Shown in pieces: positions 13,798 to 24,100 of a stretch of DNA of 33,359 nucleotides; positions within the stretch are counted from its first letter, which is position 1; each line of letters opens with the position of its first letter. The stretch comes from Kiritimatiellia bacterium (GTDB lineage Bacteria; Verrucomicrobiota; Kiritimatiellia; RFP12; UBA1067). The notes beneath the pieces are model-generated. The model searched no databases. It worked only from the letters and a program-made list of their open reading frames with translations, and had not been told where the DNA came from. The stretch spans positions 1-33,359 of the forward strand of contig JAKSOY010000019.1 in the NCBI GenBank assembly GCA_024405255.1, read 5' to 3'. Both the position numbers and the translations under genes were made by a program.

Positions 13798-16070
13798 CAG
13801 TTGTTTCCTCCCTGAAGCGCCCGCAACCAGGCCGGAATGCGATTGGCGGGCAGCGCAGGCGCTGAGGGCGCATCCTGACCGTTCGTGAGCCGCACAAGGT
13901 CCGCAAGAATGTTCATCGCTTCGGTCAGCACGATATCGCGCTTACGCGCCTTCGCCGCCTCTTCTTCGGTCGGGACCTCGTGCGTCAGCTTCGGATCTTC
14001 TTCATCCGCCGCATCGGCCTCGTCGGCCTCGTTGAGCACCGCACGATCGTCCTTCATCACTTTCTTGCGCGCCTCGCGCTGCAATGATGCCACACGACGT
14101 TCCGAAATGTCATGGAACAGCTTGACCACCTGACGCCGACGCGTCCATTCCGGCAGACGGCCCGTCCGCAGCGACGAACGCTCCTTCAGCTGGGGAACGA
14201 ACGAAGACATGTTCCAGATCTCGTCATAGCTCGCCGGCTCGATGCGGCTCCACGGCAGCGCATTCGGCAGCTTGTCCTCGCCGATATCCGTACGGTCATC
14301 GAAGAAGGACGGCAGGCAGATGTCGCTCGCCACGCCCTTGACCTGCGTCGAGGACCCGTTGATGCGGTAGAACCGCGCCGTCGTAATCTTGATCGAACCA
14401 TATTCGGCACGACCCATCGGCATCACGGTCTGCACCGTGCCCTTGCCGTGCGACTGCGTATCGCCCACAACGATCGCGCGGCCCGTATCCTGCAGCGCGC
14501 ACGCGACGATTTCCGAGGCGGACGCCGAATGCCGGTCGACCAGCACGATCAGCGGCTTGCGGTAGGCAAACGTCGGCTGATTCGGGAAGGTCGGCAGCAC
14601 ATAGAGCTGACGCGTCTCGCGAATCTGCACCACAGGGCACGGACCCGGATTCGGCCGCACGAAGAGCGCGGTCAGAAGAACCGCCTCGCGCAGCGACCCG
14701 CCGCCATTGCCGCGCAGGTCGAGAATCATGCCGTCCGTCCCCTGCGTGTTGAACTTCGCAATCCACTTCGCCACGTCGAGCGAGCACGAACGATAGCCCG
14801 GCTGGTTCGGCTTTCTGTCCATCGTGCCGTAGAAGGCCGGCAGCTTCACATAGCCCATCGTACGCGTCACGCCATCCAGGGTCACGCGCTCGACACGCCC
14901 CGTCGCCGCCTGGTCTTCAAGCTTGATTTCATCGCGAATGATCGGCACGCGACGGCGCGAAGCGCCGTTCTTGTCCGTCACCTCCAGCACGACCTTCGTA
15001 TCCTTCTTGCCGCGGATCTTGCGGATGGACTTCCGCATCGGCTTCCACACGATGTCTTCAATCGGACCGTCATCCTGACCGACGCCGACGATCTTGTCGC
15101 CTTCCTTGATGGACCCTTCGCGCGCCAACGGTCCGCCCTTCATGATCTCCTTGATCTCGAGCGCGCCGTCGTCAAGCGACTGCGACAGCACCGCGCCCAC
15201 GCCCATGAGCGAGAGATTCATCTCGGTATCGAAGTCCTCCTTGCTGACCGGCGCCATGTAGGCCGAATGCGGATCGTAGGCCATCGCCGTCGCCAGCAAG
15301 TAGCGCTCCATCACCTTTTCCTCGTCGATTTCCGTGAGGATGAACGTGAGGTAGTGGCGGTACTTGTTCAGCAACGTCTCCTTGGGCGTCGGCTCGGGCT
15401 TCTCGGGTTCCGCCGCTTTCGCCACGTCATTCGTGGAGGTGGACGCACTCGCCACCTTCTTGTTCTTGCCCTTGCGGTCTTTCTTCTTCTTGCCCAGACG
15501 TTCGGCCTCGGCATCTTCCTCGGCGTCGAGCTCGCGACCGAGGATCAAGCCGAGCATTTCATACTTGATGCGCTTACGCCAGAGTTCGTTGCGCTCTTCG
15601 ACCGTCTTCGGCCACGGTTCGTCCTTGCTGTTGAACGTGCAGGTCTCGTCCACCGAGAAATCGAATTCCGACTTCTCCAGCAAATTCGTCGCATACGACA
15701 CGCATTCGTCGAGACGGCGCACGAAGACCTTGTGCAAGTCGTACGCGAAGGAGAGATCGCCCCGACGCAACGCATCGCCGATCTTCGTCTTCATCGGCTC
15801 GAAACGTTCGAGGTCGCTCTGCAGAAACACGTTGTGGCCGAAGTCGTACATCGTCACGAGGTTCGTCCAGGCCCGCGGCGAAAGCTGATCGTCCAGCATC
15901 TTCTGCGTCACATGGTAGGCCGGCAGCATGTTCGCCACCTTGCGCGCAATGTTCGCATAATGCGCCTGCGGCGCCAAACTCTGCGCATCCGTCAGTGACG
16001 GTGCATCTTCTGCGCCAACAAACGCCGAGGCGGCAGCACACGCCGCAATAATCAACCATTTTTTCATCAT
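13797..16070 (-). CDS. prc: Tail-specific (C-terminal processing) protease, peptidase S41
   Basis: A periplasmic serine protease of the Prc/CtpA family that trims or degrades proteins from the C-terminus. A signal peptide (MMKKWLIIAACAAASAFVGA) is followed by a helical N-terminal domain, a PDZ domain (MGVGAVLSQSLDDGALEI...AREGSIKEGDKIVGV), and the S41 core. That core holds 'GMILDLRGNGGG', the Ser in 'RHSASASEIVACAL' (about residue 515) and the Lys in 'SHGKGTVQ' (about 541). The C-terminal basic region 'TRRRQVVKLFHDISERR' fits the Prc-type extension. An unusual Lys/Glu-rich insert (LGKKKKDRKGKNKK) lies near residue 200. The ATG at 16070 sits nine bases after GGAG; an ATG at 16076 is the alternative. 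At about 757 residues it is longer than E. coli Prc (682). Confidence 0.95.
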   Translation of the reverse strand: MMKKWLIIAACAAASAFVGAEDAPSLTDAQSLAPQAHYANIARKVANMLPAYHVTQKMLDDQLSPRAWTNLVTMYDFGHNVFLQSDLERFEPMKTKIGDALRRGDLSFAYDLHKVFVRRLDECVSYATNLLEKSEFDFSVDETCTFNSKDEPWPKTVEERNELWRKRIKYEMLGLILGRELDAEEDAEAERLGKKKKDRKGKNKKVASASTSTNDVAKAAEPEKPEPTPKETLLNKYRHYLTFILTEIDEEKVMERYLLATAMAYDPHSAYMAPVSKEDFDTEMNLSLMGVGAVLSQSLDDGALEIKEIMKGGPLAREGSIKEGDKIVGVGQDDGPIEDIVWKPMRKSIRKIRGKKDTKVVLEVTDKNGASRRRVPIIRDEIKLEDQAATGRVERVTLDGVTRTMGYVKLPAFYGTMDRKPNQPGYRSCSLDVAKWIAKFNTQGTDGMILDLRGNGGGSLREAVLLTALFVRPNPGPCPVVQIRETRQLYVLPTFPNQPTFAYRKPLIVLVDRHSASASEIVACALQDTGRAIVVGDTQSHGKGTVQTVMPMGRAEYGSIKITTARFYRINGSSTQVKGVASDICLPSFFDDRTDIGEDKLPNALPWSRIEPASYDEIWNMSSFVPQLKERSSLRTGRLPEWTRRRQVVKLFHDISERRVASLQREARKKVMKDDRAVLNEADEADAADEEDPKLTHEVPTEEEAAKARKRDIVLTEAMNILADLVRLTNGQDAPSAPALPANRIPAWLRALQGGNN

Positions 16071-16101
16071 TTTCATTTACTCCGATTAAGTCTTCACACC
16101 A

Positions 16102-16785
16102 TTACGCATACGTTTCCATCAACTGCGCCAACCGTTCGACTTCATTCGCCGACAGCGTACTGGGCCGCCCGGCAAGCCATTTCACCACAATTGAAGCATT
16201 CACAACGGCCACACGGCGCACCTCGCTCTGCGGCTCGACGCACGAGTCGCTCGCCATGCAGAGCACCGGAACAACAACGCCATCCCAGCCGGCGCGCTTC
16301 AAGGTCTCGCGGACCGCCTCGGCTTCGCGCCGCGTCTGGGCAAGCGGCGCACGATCCGGCAAGGTCCCATCGACCAGAATCTCGTTTTCCTCGTGGGTCA
16401 CCCGACCGCGCCAGTTCTTCGTCTCGACGGCATAGACGCCCGTCGGTCCGACCACCACGTGGTCCACATGATAGCCCCCCGCCGCAAAATCATGGAAGAT
16501 GTGCCACCCGCTCGGCAGGGTCTCCAGCAGGCTCGCCACATGCTCTTCCCCGCGCGCCCCTTTGAAGTAGGATTCGACACGCCGCATGCCCTTCCGCCAG
16601 AAGACCGCCGTAAACACCACCGACACGGCGAAGCCCCCCGCGAACCAGCCGGCGAAACGCCCCGACACCGCCGCCGCGGCAAAAGCCCCCAGCGCCGCGA
16701 AGCAAACGAAAAGCGGCCAAAGGGACATCACCGTTCCTTTGACCTTGGCCCATTCGCCGGGAATGCCATGTCGCGTTGCACTCAT
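16102..16785 (-). CDS. Membrane-anchored NERD-domain protein
   Basis: Two hydrophobic helices lie near the N-terminus (SLWPLFVCFAALGAFAAAAV and WFAGGFAVSVVFTAVFW). A NERD (nuclease-related) domain follows at about residues 75-185: 'GARGEEHVASLLETL', 'VDHVVVGPTGVYAVETKNW'. The Asp and the ExK pair match the restriction-endonuclease-like active site. NERD proteins have been proposed to act on nucleic acids, but their reaction is not established. The ATG at 16785 is preferred; a TTG at 16791 lies closer to the GGGAG. It sits between dxs and the protease gene in the same direction with a 75-base gap before it and 25 bases after, so it is probably part of the operon. Confidence 0.88.
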   Translation of the reverse strand: MSATRHGIPGEWAKVKGTVMSLWPLFVCFAALGAFAAAAVSGRFAGWFAGGFAVSVVFTAVFWRKGMRRVESYFKGARGEEHVASLLETLPSGWHIFHDFAAGGYHVDHVVVGPTGVYAVETKNWRGRVTHEENEILVDGTLPDRAPLAQTRREAEAVRETLKRAGWDGVVVPVLCMASDSCVEPQSEVRRVAVVNASIVVKWLAGRPSTLSANEVERLAQLMETYA

Positions 16786-16860
16786 TTTCAAATTTTCTCC
16801 CGTTGTTGTTTTCGTATTTTAGCGCAGGATTGTTAACCCGCTGTTAGAACCTTCCGATTT

Positions 16861-18693
16861 TCAAACGAGACCGACGGAAGAGATCTTACGCGCGATCGAT
16901 TCGGCATCGAAGCCATGAATCCGTTCAAGCTCCGCCACCGAACCGTGTTCCACAAAGACGTCCGGCCAGCCGAACCGCAGATCCGCACCGATCGCCTCGC
17001 CCAGGCCTCCGCACACGCTGCCGTTTTCAATGGACACGATCCGCGCACCCGCCGCACGCTGCCACGCGAGCATCTCGGCATCGAACGGCTTTACGAACCG
17101 CGCGTCCACAACGCCGGCGGCAAGGCCCCGTTCTTTCAGCAGCGCTGCGACCTTGAGCGCCTTCTCGACTTGCTCCCCCAGCGCCCACAACTGCAGTTTC
17201 GCTTCGCCGCCACACACTTGGGCGGCCCGTCCATAGTCGACTTTCGACGTCGCCTCGACACCCTGCGGCACCTTGCCGCGCGGATAGCGGATGACCCACG
17301 GGCCGCCCTTCTCGAACGCGCACGCGAGCATCGCCTGCAACGACGTCGCATCGCGCGGCTGGCAGACGGTCAGACCGGGCAGACACCGCAAAAGCGGAAT
17401 GTCGAACATCCCGTGGTGCGTCCGTCCATCCGCCCCGACGCATCCCGCCCGATCGACGGCCAATACGACCGGCAGATTCAGCAGGCACACATCGTGCATC
17501 ACCTGGTCGACGGCACGCTGCAGGAACGTTGAATAGATGGCCACGACGGGTTTCAGTCCCTGCTTGGCCAACCCGGCGGCAAACGTCACCAGATGCTCTT
17601 CGCAGATGCCGCTGTCGAAGAATCGCGTCGGGAACGCCTGGGCGAAGGCGTTGAGTCCCGTCCCGTCGCGCATCGCCGCCGTCAAGGCGCAAATCGTCTC
17701 GTCCTTCTGCGCCGCCTGCACAAGCGCCTGTCCGAACACCTCGCTCCAGCTGTCCGGCGACGACGCATGCCTCTCCGGCTTCTCCGCATCGAACGGACCC
17801 ACCCCGTGCCAGGCCGTCGGATCCTCTTCGGCCGGCGAGAATCCCCGTCCCTTGACGGTGACGATGTGCACGACGACGCTGCGCTTGTCATCCCGCGCCA
17901 CCGCCAACGCATTCTCCACCGCCTGCACGTCGTGTCCATCCACCGGACCAATATAGCGAAGCCCGAACGACTCGAAGAACGCATTCCCCAGCCAAATGGA
18001 CTTCACCACCTGCTCCAGCCGATGGTACGCCTCGCGCAGGAAGGTCAGACGCATCTTGTGGCCCGCCCGTTCGGCCGCCGCCTTGACGCGGTTGTAGCGC
18101 CGCCCCGACAGCATGCGTCCCAGCAGACGCGCGAACGAGCCCACGTTCTTCGAGATGGACATCGCATTGTCGTTCAGCACAAGAATGACTTTGCCCTTGA
18201 GCGACGCACAGTTGTTGAGCGCCTCCAGCGACTCGCCGTTCGAGAGCGACGCATCGCCCACCACCGCCACCACATGCTCGGTACCGCCCTTGAGGTCACG
18301 CGCCGCCGCCATGCCTTCGGCCGCCGCGAGCGCACTGCCGGCATGTCCCGACACAAACGCATCGCAGGCGGTCTCTTCCGGATTGCAGAAGCCGGAAAGG
18401 CCGCCTTGCCGGCGCAGCGTGTTGAACTGTTCGCGCCGCCCTGTCAGCAGTTTCCAGGCGTAGGACTGATGCCCGACATCCCAGACGATGCGATCGGTCT
18501 CGGGCTCAAACACGCGGGCGAGGCCAATGGCGATCTCCACCGCGCCGAGCGAACTCGCGAGATGCCCGCCGGTCTTCGCCACAGAAGCGACGATCTCCTG
18601 GCGCAGACTCGCCGCAAGCGCCGGCAGTTCCGTCGGTGCCAGAGCCTTGACGTCGATCGGCTGACGCACATGCTCGAAAGCGGACGCGCTCAT
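16861..18693 (-). CDS. dxs: 1-deoxy-D-xylulose-5-phosphate synthase
   Basis: The thiamine-diphosphate enzyme that joins pyruvate and glyceraldehyde-3-phosphate as the first step of the MEP isoprenoid pathway. Seen: 'GGHLASSLGAVEIAIGL', 'VWDVGHQSYAWKLLTGR', the ThDP/Mg motif 'VVGDASLSNGESLEALNN', the catalytic Glu in 'ICEEHLVTFAAGLA', and 'CVGADGRTHHGMFDI'. The start ATG at 18693 follows a perfect AAAGGAGG and overlaps the uppS stop (ATGA). It gives 610 residues, normal for the family; the open frame further upstream belongs to uppS DNA. It supplies precursors for the UppS product encoded just upstream. Confidence 0.97.
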   Translation of the reverse strand: MSASAFEHVRQPIDVKALAPTELPALAASLRQEIVASVAKTGGHLASSLGAVEIAIGLARVFEPETDRIVWDVGHQSYAWKLLTGRREQFNTLRRQGGLSGFCNPEETACDAFVSGHAGSALAAAEGMAAARDLKGGTEHVVAVVGDASLSNGESLEALNNCASLKGKVILVLNDNAMSISKNVGSFARLLGRMLSGRRYNRVKAAAERAGHKMRLTFLREAYHRLEQVVKSIWLGNAFFESFGLRYIGPVDGHDVQAVENALAVARDDKRSVVVHIVTVKGRGFSPAEEDPTAWHGVGPFDAEKPERHASSPDSWSEVFGQALVQAAQKDETICALTAAMRDGTGLNAFAQAFPTRFFDSGICEEHLVTFAAGLAKQGLKPVVAIYSTFLQRAVDQVMHDVCLLNLPVVLAVDRAGCVGADGRTHHGMFDIPLLRCLPGLTVCQPRDATSLQAMLACAFEKGGPWVIRYPRGKVPQGVEATSKVDYGRAAQVCGGEAKLQLWALGEQVEKALKVAALLKERGLAAGVVDARFVKPFDAEMLAWQRAAGARIVSIENGSVCGGLGEAIGADLRFGWPDVFVEHGSVAELERIHGFDAESIARKISSVGLV

Positions 18694-19373
18694 GCGTGGC
18701 CTCCTTTGCGCCGATCGCGCGTCGCATACGACGCCAGCGCCTGGTCGAACGCGGCCCGATCGAAGTCCGGCCAAAACGTGTCCGTGATGTAGAACTCGCT
18801 GTAGGCGCATTCCCACAGGAGGAAATTCGACAGCCGCAGTTCGCCCGAGGTGCGGATGATCAGGTCGGGGTCCGGCAGATCCGGCGCATAGAGACACGAG
18901 GCGAATCCCGCTTCGTTCTGCTGGTCGGCCGGCAACGCGGCAAATCGACGCGCGGCATCGACGATCTCGGCTCGTCCGCCATACGAAAGCGCCACGACGA
19001 GCTGACGTTTGAAGCCGGCCGTCTCAGCTTCCAAGGCCTCGATCTTCTTCTGCAGTTCTTCCGGCAAGTCGCTTCGCCGGCCGATCACACGGAACCGAAC
19101 TTGGTCACGCAGCAGCTTCGCACGCTTCTCGCGCAGGAAGAGCCCGAGCAGCTTCATCAGGCCGCTGACCTCTTCGAGCGGACGCTTCCAGTTCTCCGTT
19201 GAAAATGCGTAGACGGTCAAAATCTCAACGCCCACTTCGGCGCACCAGGTGAGCACTTCTTCAAGCTGCTTCGCGCCCTGGCGATGGCCCGCCAATCGCG
19301 GCAGCCCCCGCTGCAGCGCCCAGCGCCCGTTGCCGTCCATGATGATGGCGATATGACGCGGAATGCCGTTCAC
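18690..19373 (-). CDS. uppS: Undecaprenyl diphosphate synthase
   Basis: A cis-prenyltransferase that builds the C55 lipid carrier for peptidoglycan and other surface polymers. The N-terminal catalytic 'HIAIIMDGNGRWA' (Asp about residue 13) and the C-terminal 'RTSGELRLSNFLLWECAYSE' are diagnostic, with 'LTVYAFSTENWKR' between. Length of 227 residues is on the short side of normal. Its ATG overlaps the stop of the glycosyltransferase gene by four bases, and its stop overlaps the dxs start, so the three are coupled. Confidence 0.97.
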   Translation of the reverse strand: MNGIPRHIAIIMDGNGRWALQRGLPRLAGHRQGAKQLEEVLTWCAEVGVEILTVYAFSTENWKRPLEEVSGLMKLLGLFLREKRAKLLRDQVRFRVIGRRSDLPEELQKKIEALEAETAGFKRQLVVALSYGGRAEIVDAARRFAALPADQQNEAGFASCLYAPDLPDPDLIIRTSGELRLSNFLLWECAYSEFYITDTFWPDFDRAAFDQALASYATRDRRKGGHA

Positions 19374-21031
19374 TTCGCCGCCTCCCCTTTTTGCTTCCGG
19401 CGGAGGATGACGAGCGTCGTCGCGTTCTGTCCGAACTTCTCTTCCGTATCCGCCAGTTCATAATTCTTTTTCAAAACCTCAAAAGCCTTCTTCTGTTCCT
19501 CGAACGGAGCCTCCTTGCACGTCGGCGCCGAAATGGCGAACGCATAGCCGCTGAAGGCGGCGATCGGCGACGGCGCGGACGCCAGCAACTGCATCATCAG
19601 TTCGCGGTTGAGCACATGCGTGGCCTTCGCCTTGTCGGTCTCCAGGTCGGGGAAATAGCTGAACGGACCCATCTCCAGCCCGCGCGGCACGGTCCGTCCC
19701 GTCTCGATCGCCAGATAGAGATCCTGCGTCAGGAGCGTCGTGCCCTTCGGGTCTAGCGCTTCGATTTCACGCCCCATCGCCCGCAGCTTCGCGAGTTCGC
19801 TCATTTCCTTCTTCTGGCTCCAGAAGCGATCCTGATTGTAGGTCACCCATTCCTGCAAAAGCGGACTCGACCCCGAAACGAGCAGCGCGACGCACACGAC
19901 GAACCATCCCGCCCCCAACGACCCGCGGTCTTCCGGAAGCCCCCGCACGAATCCCGTCGTAATCAGCACGGCCAGGAGTCCCATAATCGGCACCTGATAG
20001 TCGTCATACGGGAACGGCGCACTGAGCTGCAGCAGAAAGACTGCGGCGAACCCAAGACCCAGCATCCAGCAGAGGGTCCCGACAACCGCGTTTTCATCTG
20101 GGGTCTGTCCCCCTTCAGCCGAAACCGGTTCCTCTCCTCCCGCACACCGCAGGCGAAGGAATGCCAGCGCGAAGAGCACCACACCCAACGCCGCATAGCC
20201 ACGCGCCAGACGACTGACACTGCCGAGCGCAAAGAACGGATCGAAGCCCCCGCGCGCCGCATGGTAGCTCTGCGCCGCCAGCAGACCCTGCAGGGACTGC
20301 GAGTCGAACGCGAACGGACCGTAGGTCAACAGCAAGCCCAACATGCCGCCCAGACCGTACCAGAGGAAATCCCAGCGGAACGTCCGGAACCGCGCCAGCA
20401 GCGTGAATCCCACCACGGGCAGGATCAACAGGAGCGAGATCCGCGTTCCCGTTGCAAACGCCAGGGACAGGCCCCCGCAGAAAAGTCCCGCAAAACGACG
20501 ACCAAACGAAGCCCGCGCGGAAAGCCCCACCGTCAGCAGCAGGAAACCCGCCAGAACGAAAAGACTGCCCAGCGCATACGTCTTGGGGATCGTCGTAAAA
20601 TAGAGATGATAGAGGTTGCATCCCAAAAGCGCGAATACCGCAAGCCCCGCAAGCGCACGACGCGGTGCCGGTACAAGACGCCGCACAAGCGCCACGGCAC
20701 AGCCCGTCGCCAGAAATCCCAGCACGAGCGTGATCACGCGCCCGCCGAGCAAACCGTGGAACGGCGAGGTCGGACTCCAGAACGGCGCCAGCACCGCGTA
20801 GACAAACGGCATGGCAGGTCCCTGCGTGTAGAAGAAATCACGATACGGAAAATACCCCGCTTTCACCATCTGCGCCGCGTAGAGATACCAGCCCTCATCC
20901 TGATTCAGACTGCCAAACCACACGGCGACCGCGCCGAGGCACACGGCCGCCACCGCGGCCAGCAGCCCCGGTGCGGACAATGAAAAGCAAAATTGAAGTA
21001 TCTTTCTCATGCGAAGAGTATATTTTACCAT
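19370..21031 (-). CDS. GT-C family integral membrane glycosyltransferase (PMT/ArnT-like)
   Basis: About ten hydrophobic helices across 553 residues. The first extracytoplasmic loop carries 'NQDEGWYLYAAQMVKAG' and 'PYRDFFYTQGP', the acidic-residue loop typical of GT39/PMT_2-type transferases that use polyprenyl-phosphate sugars. A soluble C-terminal region follows from about residue 420. Donor and acceptor cannot be told from sequence. Its coupling to uppS and dxs supports a lipid-linked donor. Two starts are possible: ATG 21031 or ATG 21010 (MRKILQFCF). Neither has a Shine-Dalgarno, and a TGGTAAAAT element overlapping 21031 would favour 21010 if it is the promoter. It heads the six-gene operon. 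Confidence 0.85.
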   Translation of the reverse strand: MVKYTLRMRKILQFCFSLSAPGLLAAVAAVCLGAVAVWFGSLNQDEGWYLYAAQMVKAGYFPYRDFFYTQGPAMPFVYAVLAPFWSPTSPFHGLLGGRVITLVLGFLATGCAVALVRRLVPAPRRALAGLAVFALLGCNLYHLYFTTIPKTYALGSLFVLAGFLLLTVGLSARASFGRRFAGLFCGGLSLAFATGTRISLLLILPVVGFTLLARFRTFRWDFLWYGLGGMLGLLLTYGPFAFDSQSLQGLLAAQSYHAARGGFDPFFALGSVSRLARGYAALGVVLFALAFLRLRCAGGEEPVSAEGGQTPDENAVVGTLCWMLGLGFAAVFLLQLSAPFPYDDYQVPIMGLLAVLITTGFVRGLPEDRGSLGAGWFVVCVALLVSGSSPLLQEWVTYNQDRFWSQKKEMSELAKLRAMGREIEALDPKGTTLLTQDLYLAIETGRTVPRGLEMGPFSYFPDLETDKAKATHVLNRELMMQLLASAPSPIAAFSGYAFAISAPTCKEAPFEEQKKAFEVLKKNYELADTEEKFGQNATTLVILRRKQKGEAAK

Positions 21032-21090
21032 TTTTTATCGCACTTGGGGCAAATAATCCGCGACAGAATTACGCGCGGGCCCCCTCTCTG

Positions 21091-21133
21091 AAAACGGACA
21101 CCCGCCGATCAGAGCGAATCTGACCGACGGGCG
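21091..21133 (-). terminator. Terminator of the giant surface-protein gene
   Basis: A 15-base-pair stem (arms 21099-21113 and 21119-21133) with a five-base loop is followed on the minus strand by TCCGTTTT. Three of the pairs are G-U in the minus-strand RNA and would be A-C mismatches in the other direction, so it is built for minus-strand transcripts. It ends 26 bases after the stop of the giant gene. Confidence 0.75.
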
Positions 21134-21158
21134 CAAGGAATCCATCCGGGATTCGATC

Positions 21159-24100
21159 TTACCGGAGGAAGATCGTCGTCCCCGAAGGATGCGCGTTACG
21201 GAGCATCAAATGCGCCCCCGAGACGAACGCCGTGAAGTCTTCGGAGTAGTCATTACCCTCCGCGTCCTTCACCTCGACCACGATCTGCCGTGCACCTTCC
21301 GTGGTAAGTCCAGGCGCTTCGCACACGTCGTAGGTCGCGCAACCCGGCTTTTGATCAAAAGTCGCCTTCACCTTCTTAAGCCCCTTGAACATCTCACCAG
21401 ACGGCGAATCCAGGCGAATCGCCTTCTCCACCGTACGGCGCTTGCCCGACCCTGCGATTTCGAGTGCGTTGTTCTCACCCGCGAAGGCAAAGAGGCCCGC
21501 GAGCGTACCTTGCCCCTTCAGGGTGCCCCAAATCGGGCAGGCACGTGTCGCCGTGTTGTTCAAGGTCGATCCATCCGCGAGATCCGTCACGCCGTCGAGA
21601 CCCGCGTATTCGGCCGGACGCGTGGCCGAGAAGTAGAACTGCGTCTCGTCGAACACATACTGCTCCCCGTTCACCGTAATGCGGCAGAACGGCTTGTTCG
21701 GATCAGCACTCCCCGACGTACCGCTCCACGGGCCCCAGTTGCCCGTGTTGTCAGCCATGCGCAACTCGAAACGGTGCCAGCCCGGCGTGACGCCCGGGAT
21801 CGAACCGTTCAATCCGGCCGTCGTGTTCTGACCGTCCGCGCCCGAATCGACGCCATCGATGCGCAAAGACCCGCGGTCGTCGAAGTTCACATACACTGCC
21901 CAGTCGCCCGCGCGCGACGGATCCACGAACACCCAGCCGTCGAACTTATGTACGTTGCCGGAGATGCTCGGCGAAAAGACGGAATTGTAGATGTGAAGCC
22001 GCGAGAGTTCCTGGAACGTCCCGAGCGCCGTGAAGTTCGTGATCGTATTCCACGTATCCACATTGAATTTCGCGTACGACCAGTTCACTTCGCCGCCCTT
22101 CGCGCCGATCGGTCCCGACTTCATGATGAGGTTCGGCGCGTCGAAGCGCGTGAACTTGCTGGCGTCAGTATTGGCGACGGCGGTCTTGGCAAAGCCAAGG
22201 TTCATGACATTTTTCCACCCACCTGGATTAGAGCCGAGTCCGCCACCAGCCTGGTACTGGACGCAACGGAACGTGTGCCAACCAACCGCCAACTGGACCT
22301 GACCATAGGAACACGAATCCCAGGCCGTGCTTTCGACCACCGTCGCGCCGTCGACGACGAACTGCAGGGAATCATCATAACCGCCCGCAAACGTCCAGGC
22401 GCCCGCCGTGTCGGCATAGAACATGCCCTGCCACAGTACGTTGGCGTTCGAGAAGTCGGCCGAGTCACTCCGCGCATGGAACAGCGACAAGTCGTTCATC
22501 GCGAACGGGAACTCGTTCGTGTAAGTCTTGGCCGTCGCGAAAGTGCCCGAACCATTTTGAAGGAAGACACCTTCGACCAAGTTCGAGCCACCGATTTTGA
22601 TATTGGCGACGACATCTTCCTCAAGGCGCAGACCACCAAGGAAACCAGCCGCGCCATAGAGGTCGTTGACACCCGTGTTGTCGATCGTCCATTTGCCGGT
22701 TAACACCCCCTGGCAACGCATATAGTCCTTGGTCCCGATGCCACTCTTGAAGGTACCCGCGCCCGTCAGCGTCACATCCGCCGCACCCGTAAGACCGGTC
22801 TTCCAGTCGACCGCCTTGCCATTCAGATCAAAGGTCACCAGCCCGCCCGCACGATCGCCGAAACCGACGGCGCGCAACTGCTCGACATTCCAGTTTTCAT
22901 CGCAGACAATCGCCCCCACATTCGCCTGGAAGAACGGTTTGAAGTGCGTCCAGGCACAGAGCCCGTTGTTGCCGTCACGCGCAAGCCGTACCGTGCCACC
23001 CTCAAGCTTGAACACTTGATCATAGGTATTAGGATCAACCCACCCATTACGGCATTGGAACCATACCGTTCGGATTGTTCCGCTCTTGAAGTGGATCTCC
23101 GGCATCTGGTAGGAATTGTAGCCGATCTGGACTCCGTTCAACGACCAGTCGACATCCTCCAGCGTCAACACCTTATGTGCACCCTTGGTGCCGACCTGAT
23201 CGACGAAAAAGAGATTTCCCGTACGCGTATGTTCCGCCTTGTTGATCGACAGGTTCTTTCCGTTGATCGTATAGTCGCTCACCAAATTGATACCCAATGT
23301 ACCGCCGGTGTAGGTGACGTCGACACGGCCGTTCGGACCGAACTTCGGCATCTCGGTCGCAGATGACGACTTTTCCGCCCACCAAATCGAGCCTCCCGAA
23401 ATCGTCAGATCGATCTGGGCGTTGAGGTTGGTGATGGAACCGCCGATGCCCGCACCGCCACCGGTGATATTCAACCGACCTTCACCTTCCCACGACTTAC
23501 CAAAGTGCTGGAAGGTACCGCCAGAGACATTGATGTCGCCGTGCGTCACGGCCGCATCCGTGAACTTGGTGGTACCCGCCGTATTGACGATGGTGCCGTT
23601 GTTGGTCACGACGCCCGAGAGCAGCGCGGTCTGTCCGCCCTGCGAGGTGAGCGTGGCCCCCTCCTCGACCGTGAACGGTCCGTTGAAGGTCGTGGTGCCG
23701 CTCTGCTTGTCGAGGACACTCGTTTCGCCCGCGGCGCGCACAGGCACTTCGGCGGGATAGGTACTGCCGTAGGTGTGGAGCGAACCGTCCAGGATGTCAA
23801 CACCGCCCGGGATCGTGAACGTGCAGGCTCCTTCGGGACGGAAGACGCCACCATCCTTGATGACGACCTTTTCAACATCGATCGCACCGGCGATAACCGC
23901 GAAAGAGCTCGGCGTTGTCTTCACCGTCAGCGTCTTCCCCTTGCCGAACACGCCCAGGGGTTCGGTCGAGGCCGTGTTCGCCAGCGCACGAACATCGAAA
24001 CGCTTCGAACCGCCGATCGTCGCATCGCCGGTCAGCGTGATGTTGCGGAAAGCCGAGTTCCAGTTGTCCACCGAACCATTGTTCACCAGGGCACCCTGGC

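Noticed and set aside
14112..15998. A 628-codon plus-strand open frame opposite the protease gene
   Set aside because: No domains, Arg/His-rich, antisense to a protease with all its catalytic motifs.
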